A DNA stretch of 64,000 bases from Mycolicibacterium iranicum (lineage in GTDB: Bacteria > Actinomycetota > Actinomycetes > Mycobacteriales > Mycobacteriaceae). The notes under the pieces are model-generated. The model worked only from the letters and a program-made list of their open reading frames with translations. It was not told the origin of the DNA and ran no database searches. Positions 1 through 9,347 of the stretch are shown here, piece by piece (position 1 is the stretch's first letter; the number at the start of each line of letters is the position of its first letter). A program made the position numbers and the translations under genes. The DNA is taken from the NCBI RefSeq assembly GCF_014190915.1, contig NZ_JACHVU010000016.1, positions 1 to 64,000 on the forward strand. Reading direction: 5' to 3'.

Positions 1-60
1 AAAAAAACATCGCGCCCCCAAACGGGAAAATGCGGACACGACAAAAAAACAACAAACAAA

Positions 61-112
61 AACCACCAAACACACTATTGAGTTCTCAAACAACAGAGCC
101 TGTTTTAAGGCA
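61..112 (-). promoter_or_regulatory. rRNA operon leader with boxA-like antitermination element
   Basis: Read on the minus strand, this stretch carries TGTTTGAGAACTC (92-80), followed by a T/G-rich run. It is the conserved leader segment found in front of mycobacterial 16S rRNA genes, holding the boxA signal for Nus-factor antitermination and part of the RNase III processing stem. It lies downstream of two promoter candidates and of murA, which is the standard murA-rrn arrangement. The 16S gene itself must start beyond the left edge. The A-rich bases 1-60 (T-rich on the minus strand) continue the same leader. Confidence 0.8.
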
Positions 113-120
113 ACCTCACC

Positions 121-149
121 AGCCTATATTAGCTCTGGAAGGTAGTCAA
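121..149 (-). promoter_or_regulatory. rrn promoter nearest the leader (PCL1-like)
   Basis: On the minus strand TTGACT (149-144) is followed after 17 bases by TAGGCT (126-121), a good sigma-A type pair with the mycobacterial TANNNT -10. Transcription would start near 114 and run directly into the boxA leader. Position and sequence resemble the conserved leader-proximal rrn promoter of fast-growing mycobacteria. The assignment rests on motif and context only. Confidence 0.75.
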
Positions 150-196
150 GCTGCCGATGTCGGTTCCTTGCGGACCCGGCCGGGCTGCTGAAAGAA

Positions 197-225
197 ATAC
201 TACGCGCTGTCGGCGCGTGTCCCAA
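197..225 (-). promoter_or_regulatory. Second rrn promoter candidate
   Basis: TTGGGA (225-220) and TAGTAT (202-197) on the minus strand are separated by exactly 17 bases. The pair lies between the murA stop and the stronger promoter at 121-149. Mycobacterial rrnA operons behind murA usually carry several tandem promoters, so this is a plausible P1-type site. The -35 match is weaker than that of the proximal promoter. Confidence 0.5.
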
Positions 226-261
226 ATCGCCAGCACAGAAGGCTTTTTCGGCCCTCCAAGC

Positions 262-1515
262 CTAGTGGACCCGCTCGATCTCCGCTCCCAAAGCGGCCAG
301 ATTTTCCACGAACTTCGGATACCCGCGGTCGATGTGAAACACGTCGTGCACCTCCGTGTCACCATCGGCCACCAGACCGGCCAGCACGAGGCCGGCGCCG
401 GCACGGATGTCCGACGACCACACCGGGGCACTAGACAACTGCGGGATCCCCCGCACGACGGCATGGTGACCATCCGTCCGTGCGTCGGCGCCGAGCCGGA
501 TCATCTCCTCCACGAACCGGAACCGTGCTTCGAACACGTTCTCGGTGATCATCGAGGTCCCGTCCGCGACCGCCGCCAGCCCGATGGCCATCGGTTGGAG
601 ATCGGTCGGGAAACCCGGGAACGGGAGCGTCGCGACGTTGACCGCTTTGGGCCGCTCGTACTGGACCACCCGGAACCCGTCGTCGGTCTGCGTGACGGTC
701 GCGCCGGCGTCGTGCAGCTTGTGCAACACCAACTGCAGGTGGGCGGGGTCGACCCCGGTGACCGAGATGTCGCCGCGGGTCATCGCGGCCGCTATCCCCC
801 AGGTCGCCGCGACGATCCGGTCGCCGATCACCCGGTGTTCCGTCGGGTAGAGACGGTCGACCCCGGTGATCGTCAGCGTCGACGACCCGGCGCCCGCCAC
901 CTGCGCGCCCATCTGATTGAGCATGGTGCACAGATCGACCACGTCGGGTTCGCGGGCGGCGTTGTGGATGGTGGTCACCCCGTCGGCCAGAACCGCTGCC
1001 ATCAGGATGTTCTCCGTGGCACCGACCGAGGGGAACTCCAGCTGGATCTCCGCGCCGTGCAGATGATCCGCCTCGGCGACGACGCAACCGTGCTCGATGT
1101 TGCACCTGGCGCCCAGTTGTCGCAGGCCGGCCTGGTGCATGTCCAGCGGGCGCGATCCGATCGCGTCGCCGCCGGGAAGGGCTACCCGCGCCTTCTTGCA
1201 CCTGCCCACCAGGGGTCCGAGCACACACACCGAGGCGCGGAACTGCCGGACCGCGGCGAAATCGGCGTCGTACTTCGGCTCGTCGGGAGACGTGATCCGG
1301 ACGACGTCGCCGTCCAAGTCCACAGTCGCGCCGAGCCCGCGCAGGACTTCTGCCATCAGGGGGACGTCGAGAATGTCGGGGCAGTTGGTGATCGTGCTGG
1401 TCCCCTCGGCGAGCAACGCGGCCGCCATCAGCTTCAGCACGCTGTTCTTGGCACCGCCGACAGCCACTTCGCCCGATAACCGACTACCGCCGGTCACCAC
1501 GAAACGCTCGCTCAC
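262..1515 (-). CDS. murA: UDP-N-acetylglucosamine 1-carboxyvinyltransferase MurA
   Basis: Catalyses the first committed cytoplasmic step of peptidoglycan synthesis, transfer of enolpyruvate from PEP to UDP-GlcNAc. The 417-residue protein is near identical in layout to M. tuberculosis MurA, including the VTGGSRLSGEVAVGGAKNS start region. The active-site loop reads GGDAIGSRPLDMH, so residue 117 is Asp instead of the Cys attacked by fosfomycin; this is the known basis of intrinsic resistance in mycobacteria. The GTG at 1515 was chosen over an upstream ATG at 1599 because it gives the family N-terminus and because a promoter (1523-1551) places the transcript start on this codon. It is followed by the rrn promoters. 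Confidence 0.97.
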   Translation of the reverse strand: MSERFVVTGGSRLSGEVAVGGAKNSVLKLMAAALLAEGTSTITNCPDILDVPLMAEVLRGLGATVDLDGDVVRITSPDEPKYDADFAAVRQFRASVCVLGPLVGRCKKARVALPGGDAIGSRPLDMHQAGLRQLGARCNIEHGCVVAEADHLHGAEIQLEFPSVGATENILMAAVLADGVTTIHNAAREPDVVDLCTMLNQMGAQVAGAGSSTLTITGVDRLYPTEHRVIGDRIVAATWGIAAAMTRGDISVTGVDPAHLQLVLHKLHDAGATVTQTDDGFRVVQYERPKAVNVATLPFPGFPTDLQPMAIGLAAVADGTSMITENVFEARFRFVEEMIRLGADARTDGHHAVVRGIPQLSSAPVWSSDIRAGAGLVLAGLVADGDTEVHDVFHIDRGYPKFVENLAALGAEIERVH

Positions 1516-1522
1516 GCCGGTC

Positions 1523-1551
1523 AGTGTAAACAGCCCGCCGAGCCATGTCAG
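1523..1551 (-). promoter_or_regulatory. murA promoter, probably leaderless
   Basis: Minus-strand CTGACA (1551-1546), a 17-base spacer and TACACT (1528-1523) lie 7 bases before the murA GTG at 1515. This spacing puts the predicted +1 at the start codon, as in leaderless mycobacterial mRNAs. No Shine-Dalgarno sequence is present. It shares the 82-base divergent region with the adenosyltransferase gene. Confidence 0.7.
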
Positions 1552-1597
1552 GCTGCCAAGCCGAGCGGCCGGTGCCCACCCCGGTACCGTTTGGGCC

Positions 1598-2173
1598 ATG
1601 GCAGTCCACCTGACTCGGATCTACACGCGGACCGGCGATGACGGCACCACCGGGCTCAGCGACTTCAGCCGGGTGTCTAAGAACGACGCACGTCTTGCGG
1701 CGTACGCCGACTGCGACGAGGTCAACGCGGCGATCGGCGTCGCGGTCGCGGTCGGAGCGCCCGAAGGGTCGCTGCTGCAGGTCCTGCGCCAGATCCAGAA
1801 CGACCTGTTCGACGCAGGTGCCGACCTGTCCACCCCGGTCGTGGAGAACCCGGAGTATCCACCCCTGCGGATCAAGCAGGACTACATCGACCGACTCGAG
1901 AAGTGGTGCGACGAGTTCAACGAGCCGCTGCCGGCGCTGAATTCGTTCATCCTGCCCGGGGGCACGGCACTGTCGGCGCTGCTGCATGTCGCGCGCACGG
2001 TCGCGCGCCGGGCGGAGCGTTCGGCATGGCTGGCCGTCGACGCGTACGGGGAGTCGGTCAGTGTCCTGCCGGCCAAGTACCTCAACCGGTTGTCCGACCT
2101 GCTGTTCATCCTGTCTCGCGTCGCCAATCCCGACGGTGACGTGCTGTGGCAGCCGGGGGCTCAGAGCACGTAA
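1598..2173 (+). CDS. pduO: PduO-type ATP:cob(I)alamin adenosyltransferase
   Basis: Transfers the adenosyl group of ATP to cob(I)alamin to form coenzyme B12, the cofactor of methylmalonyl-CoA mutase and other mutases. The 191-residue protein shows the N-terminal ATP-binding signature TRTGDDGTT (about 10-18), a YADCDEVNAAIG helix, and the C-terminal conserved basic helix ARTVARRAERS. It corresponds to Rv1314c, which is also divergent from murA. TACCGT (1585-1590) sits 7 bases before the ATG, suggesting a leaderless transcript. The gene converges on the DUF2550 gene with only 3 bases between stops; the insertion sequence found here in M. tuberculosis is missing. Confidence 0.93.
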   Translation: MAVHLTRIYTRTGDDGTTGLSDFSRVSKNDARLAAYADCDEVNAAIGVAVAVGAPEGSLLQVLRQIQNDLFDAGADLSTPVVENPEYPPLRIKQDYIDRLEKWCDEFNEPLPALNSFILPGGTALSALLHVARTVARRAERSAWLAVDAYGESVSVLPAKYLNRLSDLLFILSRVANPDGDVLWQPGAQST

Positions 2174-2176
2174 GAC

Positions 2177-2623
2177 TCAGTACGAGCGCCGCCGCGCGCG
2201 GGGCGAGGGCCGTGACTCCAGCCAGGACGTGAACGCGGTCAGCGCGCCGCGATCGAGGGCGATCTCGTAGCCCCGTCCCCGCTCGGGGCCGGTGTCCCGC
2301 AACTCGAGAACGACGATCTCGGCGGTCATGATGTCGAACTCGTCGCCGCGTGGCGCACGCCGCGACACGATCTCGAGGCCACGACGGGTCAGCGTCCGAT
2401 CCGGCCACCACCGCATGCTGGAAAGCCGGTAGAAGCCGGCTTCGCCTCCGCGGTAGCGCATGACGCCGTGCCGCCAGCCATGTCCGCCGACAGCCGGTAC
2501 ATCACGCAGAATCGCCGCGGTCCCCCCGACCTGCCGCAGCTTCCAGAGCCGGTAGGTGAGGGCGACGACGACGAGGAGCAGCACACCGACGAGCGCGGCC
2601 ATGAACAGCATGGACGCGCTCAT
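2177..2623 (-). CDS. DUF2550 membrane-anchored protein
   Basis: Conserved actinobacterial protein of unknown function, matching Rv1312 in position and length (148 residues). One N-terminal transmembrane segment (about residues 5-24, rich in L and V) is followed by a soluble domain containing two Trp-rich stretches (GHGWRHGVMRYRGGEAGFYR and SSMRWWPDRTLTRRGLE). It follows atpC by 6 bases and is probably the last gene of the ATP synthase transcript. The family name is from recognition of the Rv1312 context. No catalytic motif is visible. Confidence 0.85.
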   Translation of the reverse strand: MSASMLFMAALVGVLLLVVVALTYRLWKLRQVGGTAAILRDVPAVGGHGWRHGVMRYRGGEAGFYRLSSMRWWPDRTLTRRGLEIVSRRAPRGDEFDIMTAEIVVLELRDTGPERGRGYEIALDRGALTAFTSWLESRPSPRARRRSY

Positions 2624-2629
2624 CGGCGG

Positions 2630-2995
2630 TCAGTCCAGTTGGCCGAGGGCGCGCAGGCGCGCCCGACCCCATGCCGCGGTCCGCTCGTCGTCAGACTCGG
2701 AATCCTGCTTCGCCTCGTCGGCGTTGATCTCGTTCTCGAACTCGGCGTTCTCGACCAGGATCCGGACGGCCTCCTCGGTCACGGACAGGAACCCGCCGTC
2801 GACCGCGATGCGCAGATCGTCCTCACCCTCGCGTTCGACGCGGACCATGGCGTCGTCGACGAGCTGCGCCACCAACGGGATGTGCCGCGGCAGGATGCCG
2901 ATCTCGCCCGCCGTGGTGCGGGTGAACACGAACGTCGCGTCACCCGCCCACAGCTCGCGCTCCACGGCCACGATCTCGACGTGCAGATCGGCCAT
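2630..2995 (-). CDS. atpC: ATP synthase F1 subunit epsilon
   Basis: Epsilon subunit of the F1 central stalk, which couples gamma rotation to the c-ring and can inhibit ATP hydrolysis. At 121 residues it has the usual N-terminal beta-barrel (ADLHVEIVAVERELWAGDA, then the GEIGILPRHIPL signature) and a short C-terminal helical part. Mycobacterial epsilon has a reduced C-terminal domain, consistent with the length here. It lies 33 bases downstream of atpD, last of the atp structural genes. Confidence 0.97.
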   Translation of the reverse strand: MADLHVEIVAVERELWAGDATFVFTRTTAGEIGILPRHIPLVAQLVDDAMVRVEREGEDDLRIAVDGGFLSVTEEAVRILVENAEFENEINADEAKQDSESDDERTAAWGRARLRALGQLD

Positions 2996-3028
2996 GTCAC
3001 ACCACCTTTCGGTTGGAAGGAGCGCTCA

Positions 3029-4462
<1,434 letters not shown>

Positions 4463-4498
4463 GTTCTTTGGCTTCCTAACGGTGCGTTCTGCTGAAGG

Positions 4499-5428
4499 TC
4501 ACTTGGCGTCGGCCAGCGCGTTCGCGCCGCCGACGATCTCGCTGATTTCCTGGGTGATCTGGGCCTGGCGTTCGCGGTTGGCCGCCAGTGTCAGGGACTT
4601 GATCAGATCGTCGGCGTTGTCGGTGGCCGATTTCATCGCGCGTCGTCGGGCAGCCGATTCCGACGCCGCCGCCTCGAGCAGCGCTGCGTACACCCGGGTG
4701 GCGACGTAGCGCGGCAGCAGCGCGTCGAACAGCGTCTCCGCGTTGGGCTCGAACGAGAACAACGTGCGGGGCCCGTCTTCGGGCTCGTCGTCGCCGACGT
4801 ACTCGACCACCATCGGAGCGATCCGGCGCGCCACCGCCGACTGCGACAGCATCGACTTGAACTCGGTGAAGACGATGTGCAGTTCGTCGACGCCGAGGAC
4901 ACCGTCATCGCCCGGATTGTCGCCCTCGTCGTCCGCGCCGGACATGAACGCCGACACCAGGGTGTCGGCGATCTCGCGCGACTGCTCGTAGGTGGGCCGC
5001 TCCGAGAAGCCGGTCCACGACTCGACGACGTTGCGCTGGCGGAAGTTGTAGAAACCGAGCGCCTTTCGGCCGACGGCGTACAACACCGGATCTTTGCCCT
5101 CTTCGCGGAGCAGTGAGTACAGCTCCTCGGCCTGCCGCAGCACGTTGGCGTTGTAGGCACCGCACAGTCCGCGGTCGGACGACACCACCAGCACCGCAGC
5201 CCGCCGCGGGTTCTCCCGGGCGACGAGCAGCGGATGGTCCAGCGCGCTGGCGCTCGCCAGCTCGGTGAGCATGTTGGTGATCTCCGTGCTGTACGGCCGA
5301 GCGGCTTCCACTCGGGCCTGGGCCTTCGCGATCCGCGAGGTGGCGATCATCTCCTGGGCCTTGGTGATCTTCTTGATCGACCCGGCGGAACGGATCCGCC
5401 CGCGTAGCTCACGCAGTGTTGCAGCCAT
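4499..5428 (-). CDS. atpG: ATP synthase F1 subunit gamma
   Basis: Central rotor shaft of F1, 309 residues. The N-terminal coiled coil (TLRELRGRIRSAGSIKKITKAQEM) and the C-terminal helix ending near IVGGANALADAK are typical. Between about residues 160 and 180 there is an acidic Gly/Asp-rich loop (GADDEGDNPGDDGVLG) absent from most bacterial gamma subunits; mycobacteria are known for an extra gamma loop at this place linked to low ATP hydrolysis activity. It sits 25 bases after atpA. Confidence 0.98.
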   Translation of the reverse strand: MAATLRELRGRIRSAGSIKKITKAQEMIATSRIAKAQARVEAARPYSTEITNMLTELASASALDHPLLVARENPRRAAVLVVSSDRGLCGAYNANVLRQAEELYSLLREEGKDPVLYAVGRKALGFYNFRQRNVVESWTGFSERPTYEQSREIADTLVSAFMSGADDEGDNPGDDGVLGVDELHIVFTEFKSMLSQSAVARRIAPMVVEYVGDDEPEDGPRTLFSFEPNAETLFDALLPRYVATRVYAALLEAAASESAARRRAMKSATDNADDLIKSLTLAANRERQAQITQEISEIVGGANALADAK

Positions 5429-5453
5429 CTAGCTCTCCAGAACCTTTCGGGTC

Positions 5454-7100
5454 CTACTTCTTGGGGGCCGGCTTGCGGACCTTGACGGACTCTTTCTCGA
5501 CGTCCTCTTCGTCCATCGCCTCGGCCTCGTGCTCGTTGACCGCGACCGAGCTTCCGTCAGAGGCCGAGAACCCCTTCTTGAACTCGTTGATGATGCCCGT
5601 CAGCTTCTCCTGCTCCTCTTCCGGGAACTTCTTGCTCTCCCGGATGCCCTCGAGGATCTCCCTGTGCGAACCCTTCACGTGCTCCAGCAGCTCCTGCTCG
5701 AAGCGCGCGACGTCCTCGACGGGAACCGAGTCGAGGTGACCGCCGGTGCCGAGGAAGATCGCGATGACCTGATCCTCGACCGCGTACGGCGTGTACGCGG
5801 GCTGCTTCAGCAGCTCCACCAGGCGCGCACCGCGGTCGAGCTGTGCCTTCGAGGCGGGGTCCAGGTCCGAGGCGAACGCGGCGAACGACTCCAGCTCGCG
5901 GTACTGCGAGAGCTCCAGACGCAGCGAACCGGCCACCTCTTTCATGGCCTTGATCTGCGCGGCGCCACCGACGCGCGACACCGACACACCGACGTTGATG
6001 GCCGGCCGCACACCCTGGTTGAACAGGTCGGACTCCAGGAAGCACTGACCGTCGGTGATCGAGATGACGTTGGTCGGGATGAACGCCGAGATGTCGTTGG
6101 CCTTGGTCTCGATGATCGGCAGGCCGGTCATCGAACCACCACCGAGCTCGTCGGACAGCTTCGCGCAACGTTCCAGCAGACGCGAGTGCAGGTAGAACAC
6201 GTCACCGGGGAACGCCTCGCGGCCCGGCGGGCGGCGCAGCAGCAGCGAGATCGCGCGATAGGCGTCGGCCTGCTTGGACAGGTCGTCGAACACGATCAGC
6301 ACGTGCTTGCCGTCGTACATCCAGTGCTGGCCGATGGCCGAACCGGTGTACGGCGCCAGCCATTTGAAGCCGGCGGCGTCGGAGGCCGGCGCCGCGACGA
6401 TGGTGGTGTACTCCATCGCGCCACCCTCTTCGAGGGCCCGCTTCACCGACGCGATCGTGGTGCCCTTCTGGCCGATCGCGACGTACACGCAGCGCACCTG
6501 CTTGCTCGGATCGCCGGTCTCCCAGGCCTCGCGCTGGTTCAAGATCGTGTCGACGCAGACCGCGGTCTTGCCGGTCTTGCGGTCGCCGATGATCAGCTGG
6601 CGCTGGCCGCGGCCGATCGGGGTCTGGCTGTCGATGGCCTTGATGCCGGTCTGCAGCGGCTCGCCGACGCCCTGGCGCTGCACCACCGACGGCGCCTGCA
6701 GCTCGAGAGCGCGACGGGTGTCGGACTCGATGTCGCCCTGACCGTCGATCGGCTGGCCGAGCGGGTTGATGACGCGACCGAGGAACGCGTCGCCGACGGG
6801 CACCGAGAGCACCTCGCCGGTGCGCTTGACCTGCTGGCCTTCTTCGATCTTCTCGAATTCACCCAGGATCACCGCGCCGACGCTGTGCTCGTCGAGGTTC
6901 AGCGCGACGCCGAGGACGCCGCCGGGGAACTCGAGCAGCTCCTGCGTCATCACCGAGGGCAAGCCCTCGACGTGGGCGATGCCGTCACCGGCATCGATCA
7001 CGGTGCCGATCTCCTCACGATCGGAATCGGCGGTGAAGGAGGAGACGTAGTCCTCGATCGCGCCTTCGATGTCAGAAGCCGAGATTGTCAACTCTGCCAT
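5454..7100 (-). CDS. atpA: ATP synthase F1 subunit alpha
   Basis: Non-catalytic nucleotide-binding alpha subunit, 548 residues. Walker A is GDRKTGKTAVCVDT (about 170-183) and the region LRRPPGREAFPGDVFYLHSR is diagnostic. The protein ends with a charged tail rich in E and K (roughly the last 35 residues) that extends beyond the E. coli subunit; such a C-terminal extension is a mycobacterial feature implicated in suppressing ATP hydrolysis. Neighbours are atpH upstream (51 bases) and atpG downstream. Confidence 0.99.
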   Translation of the reverse strand: MAELTISASDIEGAIEDYVSSFTADSDREEIGTVIDAGDGIAHVEGLPSVMTQELLEFPGGVLGVALNLDEHSVGAVILGEFEKIEEGQQVKRTGEVLSVPVGDAFLGRVINPLGQPIDGQGDIESDTRRALELQAPSVVQRQGVGEPLQTGIKAIDSQTPIGRGQRQLIIGDRKTGKTAVCVDTILNQREAWETGDPSKQVRCVYVAIGQKGTTIASVKRALEEGGAMEYTTIVAAPASDAAGFKWLAPYTGSAIGQHWMYDGKHVLIVFDDLSKQADAYRAISLLLRRPPGREAFPGDVFYLHSRLLERCAKLSDELGGGSMTGLPIIETKANDISAFIPTNVISITDGQCFLESDLFNQGVRPAINVGVSVSRVGGAAQIKAMKEVAGSLRLELSQYRELESFAAFASDLDPASKAQLDRGARLVELLKQPAYTPYAVEDQVIAIFLGTGGHLDSVPVEDVARFEQELLEHVKGSHREILEGIRESKKFPEEEQEKLTGIINEFKKGFSASDGSSVAVNEHEAEAMDEEDVEKESVKVRKPAPKK

Positions 7101-7151
7101 GGCTTTTCGTCTTCCTGCCTTTGTGTTTCTGTTGCTGTCGAGTTCGGGGGG

Positions 7152-8489
7152 TCAGTCCGGGAGCCCTGAGCGGGCCGCGGCCAACCGCGATGAGATGGAG
7201 CCGTCGATGACCTCGTCACCGACCACGATCAGAAGACCACCGAGTACCTCGGGGTCGACATCGAGCTGAATCGACACCGGCGTGCCGTAGATCCGGCTGA
7301 GCACCTCGGTCAGCCGGTTCCGTTGCTCGTCGGACAGTTCGGCAGCCGCGGACACCTCCGCGACGGACTCGCCGCGACGGGCGACGGCCAGCTCGGCCAG
7401 ATCGTTGACCGCGGCGTCGGCGACCTCACCGCGCAGCAGCTCGATCGTCTGGGTCAGCAGTGCCGCGACGGTGGCGTTCACGCCGCCGCTGCTGTCGAGC
7501 ACCTTCTTGAGCAGCTCGACGCGCTTGTCGGCAGGGACCGTGGTGTCGCCGAGCAGCCTGCTGAGCTCCGACTCGGAATCGAGCACGCGACCGAAGCGGA
7601 ACAGCTGATCTTCGACCTCTTCGCTCTGTCCGTCACGCTCGGCACGCGTCAGCAGCGCCAGGCGGGCGACATGCTCCACCGCGTCGACCAGGTTGCCTTC
7701 GCTCGACCACCGCTGTGACACAGCGGTTTTCAGTACATCGAGGGTGAGGCCGTCGACCTTGCCGTCGAACAGTCGCTCGACGAGCTGCACCTTGGGGTCC
7801 GGCTCGTCGGTCGGTTCGGCGAGATGCTTGTTCAGCGTGGGCTCGGTGAGCAGGAGCTTCGCGACCGCCGACAGGTTGTCGGCCAGGGAGGTCAGGGCGT
7901 CGGCGTCGGCACCGTCGGTGGCCGACTCGAACTTCTTGACGACCTCGGCCAGCGCCTCACGGCTCGCGGCGCGCAGGTTCAGCGACGCCCCGGCCTCCAG
8001 GACGCTCGGCGACGGAGCCATCTGGTCGAGCTCGTCGAGGAACCGGTCGACCGTGGAGGCCTGCGCGGCGGGATCGGAGACGTAGTTGCGGACGAGCTCC
8101 TCGGCCTTCTGCACCGACTCGACGCCGAGGCCCGACCGCAGCTGACGGATCAGCTGCTGTCGCATGAGCTGAACCTGCTGCGCGCCCTGGCTCTTGATGC
8201 GCTCGGCTTCCGCGTCGGCCTGCTCGGCCAGCTGCGCCGTGATCCGCTCCGAATCGTGGCGAGCCTCTTCGGTGACCTTCTCGCCCTCGGACTTCGCGTC
8301 CTCGACGGCCTTGGCATGCATCGCGTCCGCGTCGGCCAGCTTCTTGCTGGCTTCAGCGCTCTCCTCCAACGCGGCACGGACCGCTTCCTGCTGCTTCTTC
8401 ATCATGGACCGTACGGGCGGCACGACCCACTTGACGATGATGAAGACGATGACGGCGAAGCCGATCAGCTGTCCGATGAATGTCGACAT
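7152..8489 (-). CDS. atpH: ATP synthase b-delta fusion subunit
   Basis: Peripheral-stalk protein joining a b-type subunit to delta, 445 residues. Residues about 3-22 form the membrane anchor, about 25-165 a charged coiled coil with long Ala/Glu/Lys stretches, and about 170-445 the delta (OSCP) domain ending with the usual RLAAARSGLPD tail. The fusion is characteristic of mycobacteria and some relatives. Its ATG directly follows the atpF stop (8490), so the two stalk subunits are probably translationally coupled. Confidence 0.97.
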   Translation of the reverse strand: MSTFIGQLIGFAVIVFIIVKWVVPPVRSMMKKQQEAVRAALEESAEASKKLADADAMHAKAVEDAKSEGEKVTEEARHDSERITAQLAEQADAEAERIKSQGAQQVQLMRQQLIRQLRSGLGVESVQKAEELVRNYVSDPAAQASTVDRFLDELDQMAPSPSVLEAGASLNLRAASREALAEVVKKFESATDGADADALTSLADNLSAVAKLLLTEPTLNKHLAEPTDEPDPKVQLVERLFDGKVDGLTLDVLKTAVSQRWSSEGNLVDAVEHVARLALLTRAERDGQSEEVEDQLFRFGRVLDSESELSRLLGDTTVPADKRVELLKKVLDSSGGVNATVAALLTQTIELLRGEVADAAVNDLAELAVARRGESVAEVSAAAELSDEQRNRLTEVLSRIYGTPVSIQLDVDPEVLGGLLIVVGDEVIDGSISSRLAAARSGLPD

Positions 8490-9005
8490 CTACTGGTTCC
8501 CACCTGATTTCACGTCGACACCCAGGATCCGGCTGGCCAGCGTCGCCGACAGTCCGTCCACCGACGACTGCAGCTCCGACTGGGCGGACGAACCCTGTTG
8601 TGACAACTGCTCGTCGGCTGTCTTGACGGTCTCGGCGACCTCGCCGCTTGCCGCTGCGCGCTTCTCGTCGACCACCTGCCGGCCGGCGGTGCGGGCTTCG
8701 TCGCGGATCGAGGACGCCTCACCGCGTGCTTCGGCCAAGGTCTTGTCGTAGTCCTCGCGGGCTGCGGCGACCTGTTCGGCGGACTTGCGGTTGTCAGCGG
8801 CGGTCTTGGCCAGCATCGCCTCCCGCTCGGCCAGCACCTTGCTGATCGGTGGCACAACCCACTTCGCGATCACGCCGAGCACGATCAGGAAGATGAGCAG
8901 TACGGCGAAGAAGGTGCCGTTGGGGAGCAGGAAGTTACTCGTCCCGCCCCCCTCCTCCGCCGCGAGAATGGCGGAGGCGAGGTTCGTCGATGTCAGTTCA
9001 CCCAT
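8490..9005 (-). CDS. atpF: ATP synthase Fo subunit b
   Basis: Second b-type peripheral stalk subunit, 171 residues. A membrane segment at about residues 28-48 (FFAVLLIFLIVLGVIAKWVV) is followed by a long amphipathic coiled coil. It pairs with the b domain of the AtpH fusion to form the stator. Located 9 bases after atpE and abutting atpH. Confidence 0.96.
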   Translation of the reverse strand: MGELTSTNLASAILAAEEGGGTSNFLLPNGTFFAVLLIFLIVLGVIAKWVVPPISKVLAEREAMLAKTAADNRKSAEQVAAAREDYDKTLAEARGEASSIRDEARTAGRQVVDEKRAAASGEVAETVKTADEQLSQQGSSAQSELQSSVDGLSATLASRILGVDVKSGGNQ

Positions 9006-9014
9006 GTCGCTGAA

Positions 9015-9260
9015 TTAGCCGACCGGTGTGGCGAAGACGAACAGTGCCATGAAGGCGAGGTTGATGAAGTAGGCCGCCTCGACCAGACCGACGGTGATGA
9101 AGAACGGCGTGAACAGCCGACCCTGGGCCTCCGGCTGCCGGGCGATACCCGCGATCAGCGCGTTACCGGCGATGCCGTCACCGATACCGGCGCCGATGGC
9201 ACCGCCGGCCATGATCAGACCACCGCCGATGAGTGCGCCAGCAGCGATTGTGGGGTCCAT
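9015..9260 (-). CDS. atpE: ATP synthase Fo subunit c
   Basis: Proteolipid c subunit of the rotor ring, 81 residues with two membrane helices. The proton-carrying Glu is E61 (TVGLVEAAYFINL). Residues lining the bedaquiline site of M. tuberculosis AtpE (D28, L59, E61, A63, I66) are all the susceptible type; A63 is not Met as in naturally resistant species. The ring needs many copies, and the gene has the strongest Shine-Dalgarno in the operon. Confidence 0.99.
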   Translation of the reverse strand: MDPTIAAGALIGGGLIMAGGAIGAGIGDGIAGNALIAGIARQPEAQGRLFTPFFITVGLVEAAYFINLAFMALFVFATPVG

Positions 9261-9267
9261 TTCCTAT

Positions 9268-9274
9268 CCTCCTT
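9268..9274 (-). promoter_or_regulatory. Strong ribosome binding site of atpE
   Basis: Minus-strand AAGGAGG is a perfect anti-16S match 7 bases before the atpE ATG. The other atp genes have weaker sites, which fits the need for many c subunits per complex from one polycistronic mRNA. Confidence 0.85.
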
Positions 9275-9347
9275 GATATCTGACAGAGGGTCTCTGCCAG
9301 GGGTTTCTGTGGTCCTTACGTACTAACGACTGGTGGTATCGGGTGGC

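Noticed and set aside
262..1599. Longer murA starting at the upstream ATG
   Set aside because: It would overlap the divergent promoter and add 28 residues not present in the family; the GTG at 1515 has promoter and alignment support.
2174..2176. Expected insertion sequence between the DUF2550 and adenosyltransferase genes
   Set aside because: M. tuberculosis has a transposase gene here; in this window the two genes are 3 bases apart and no remnant is visible.
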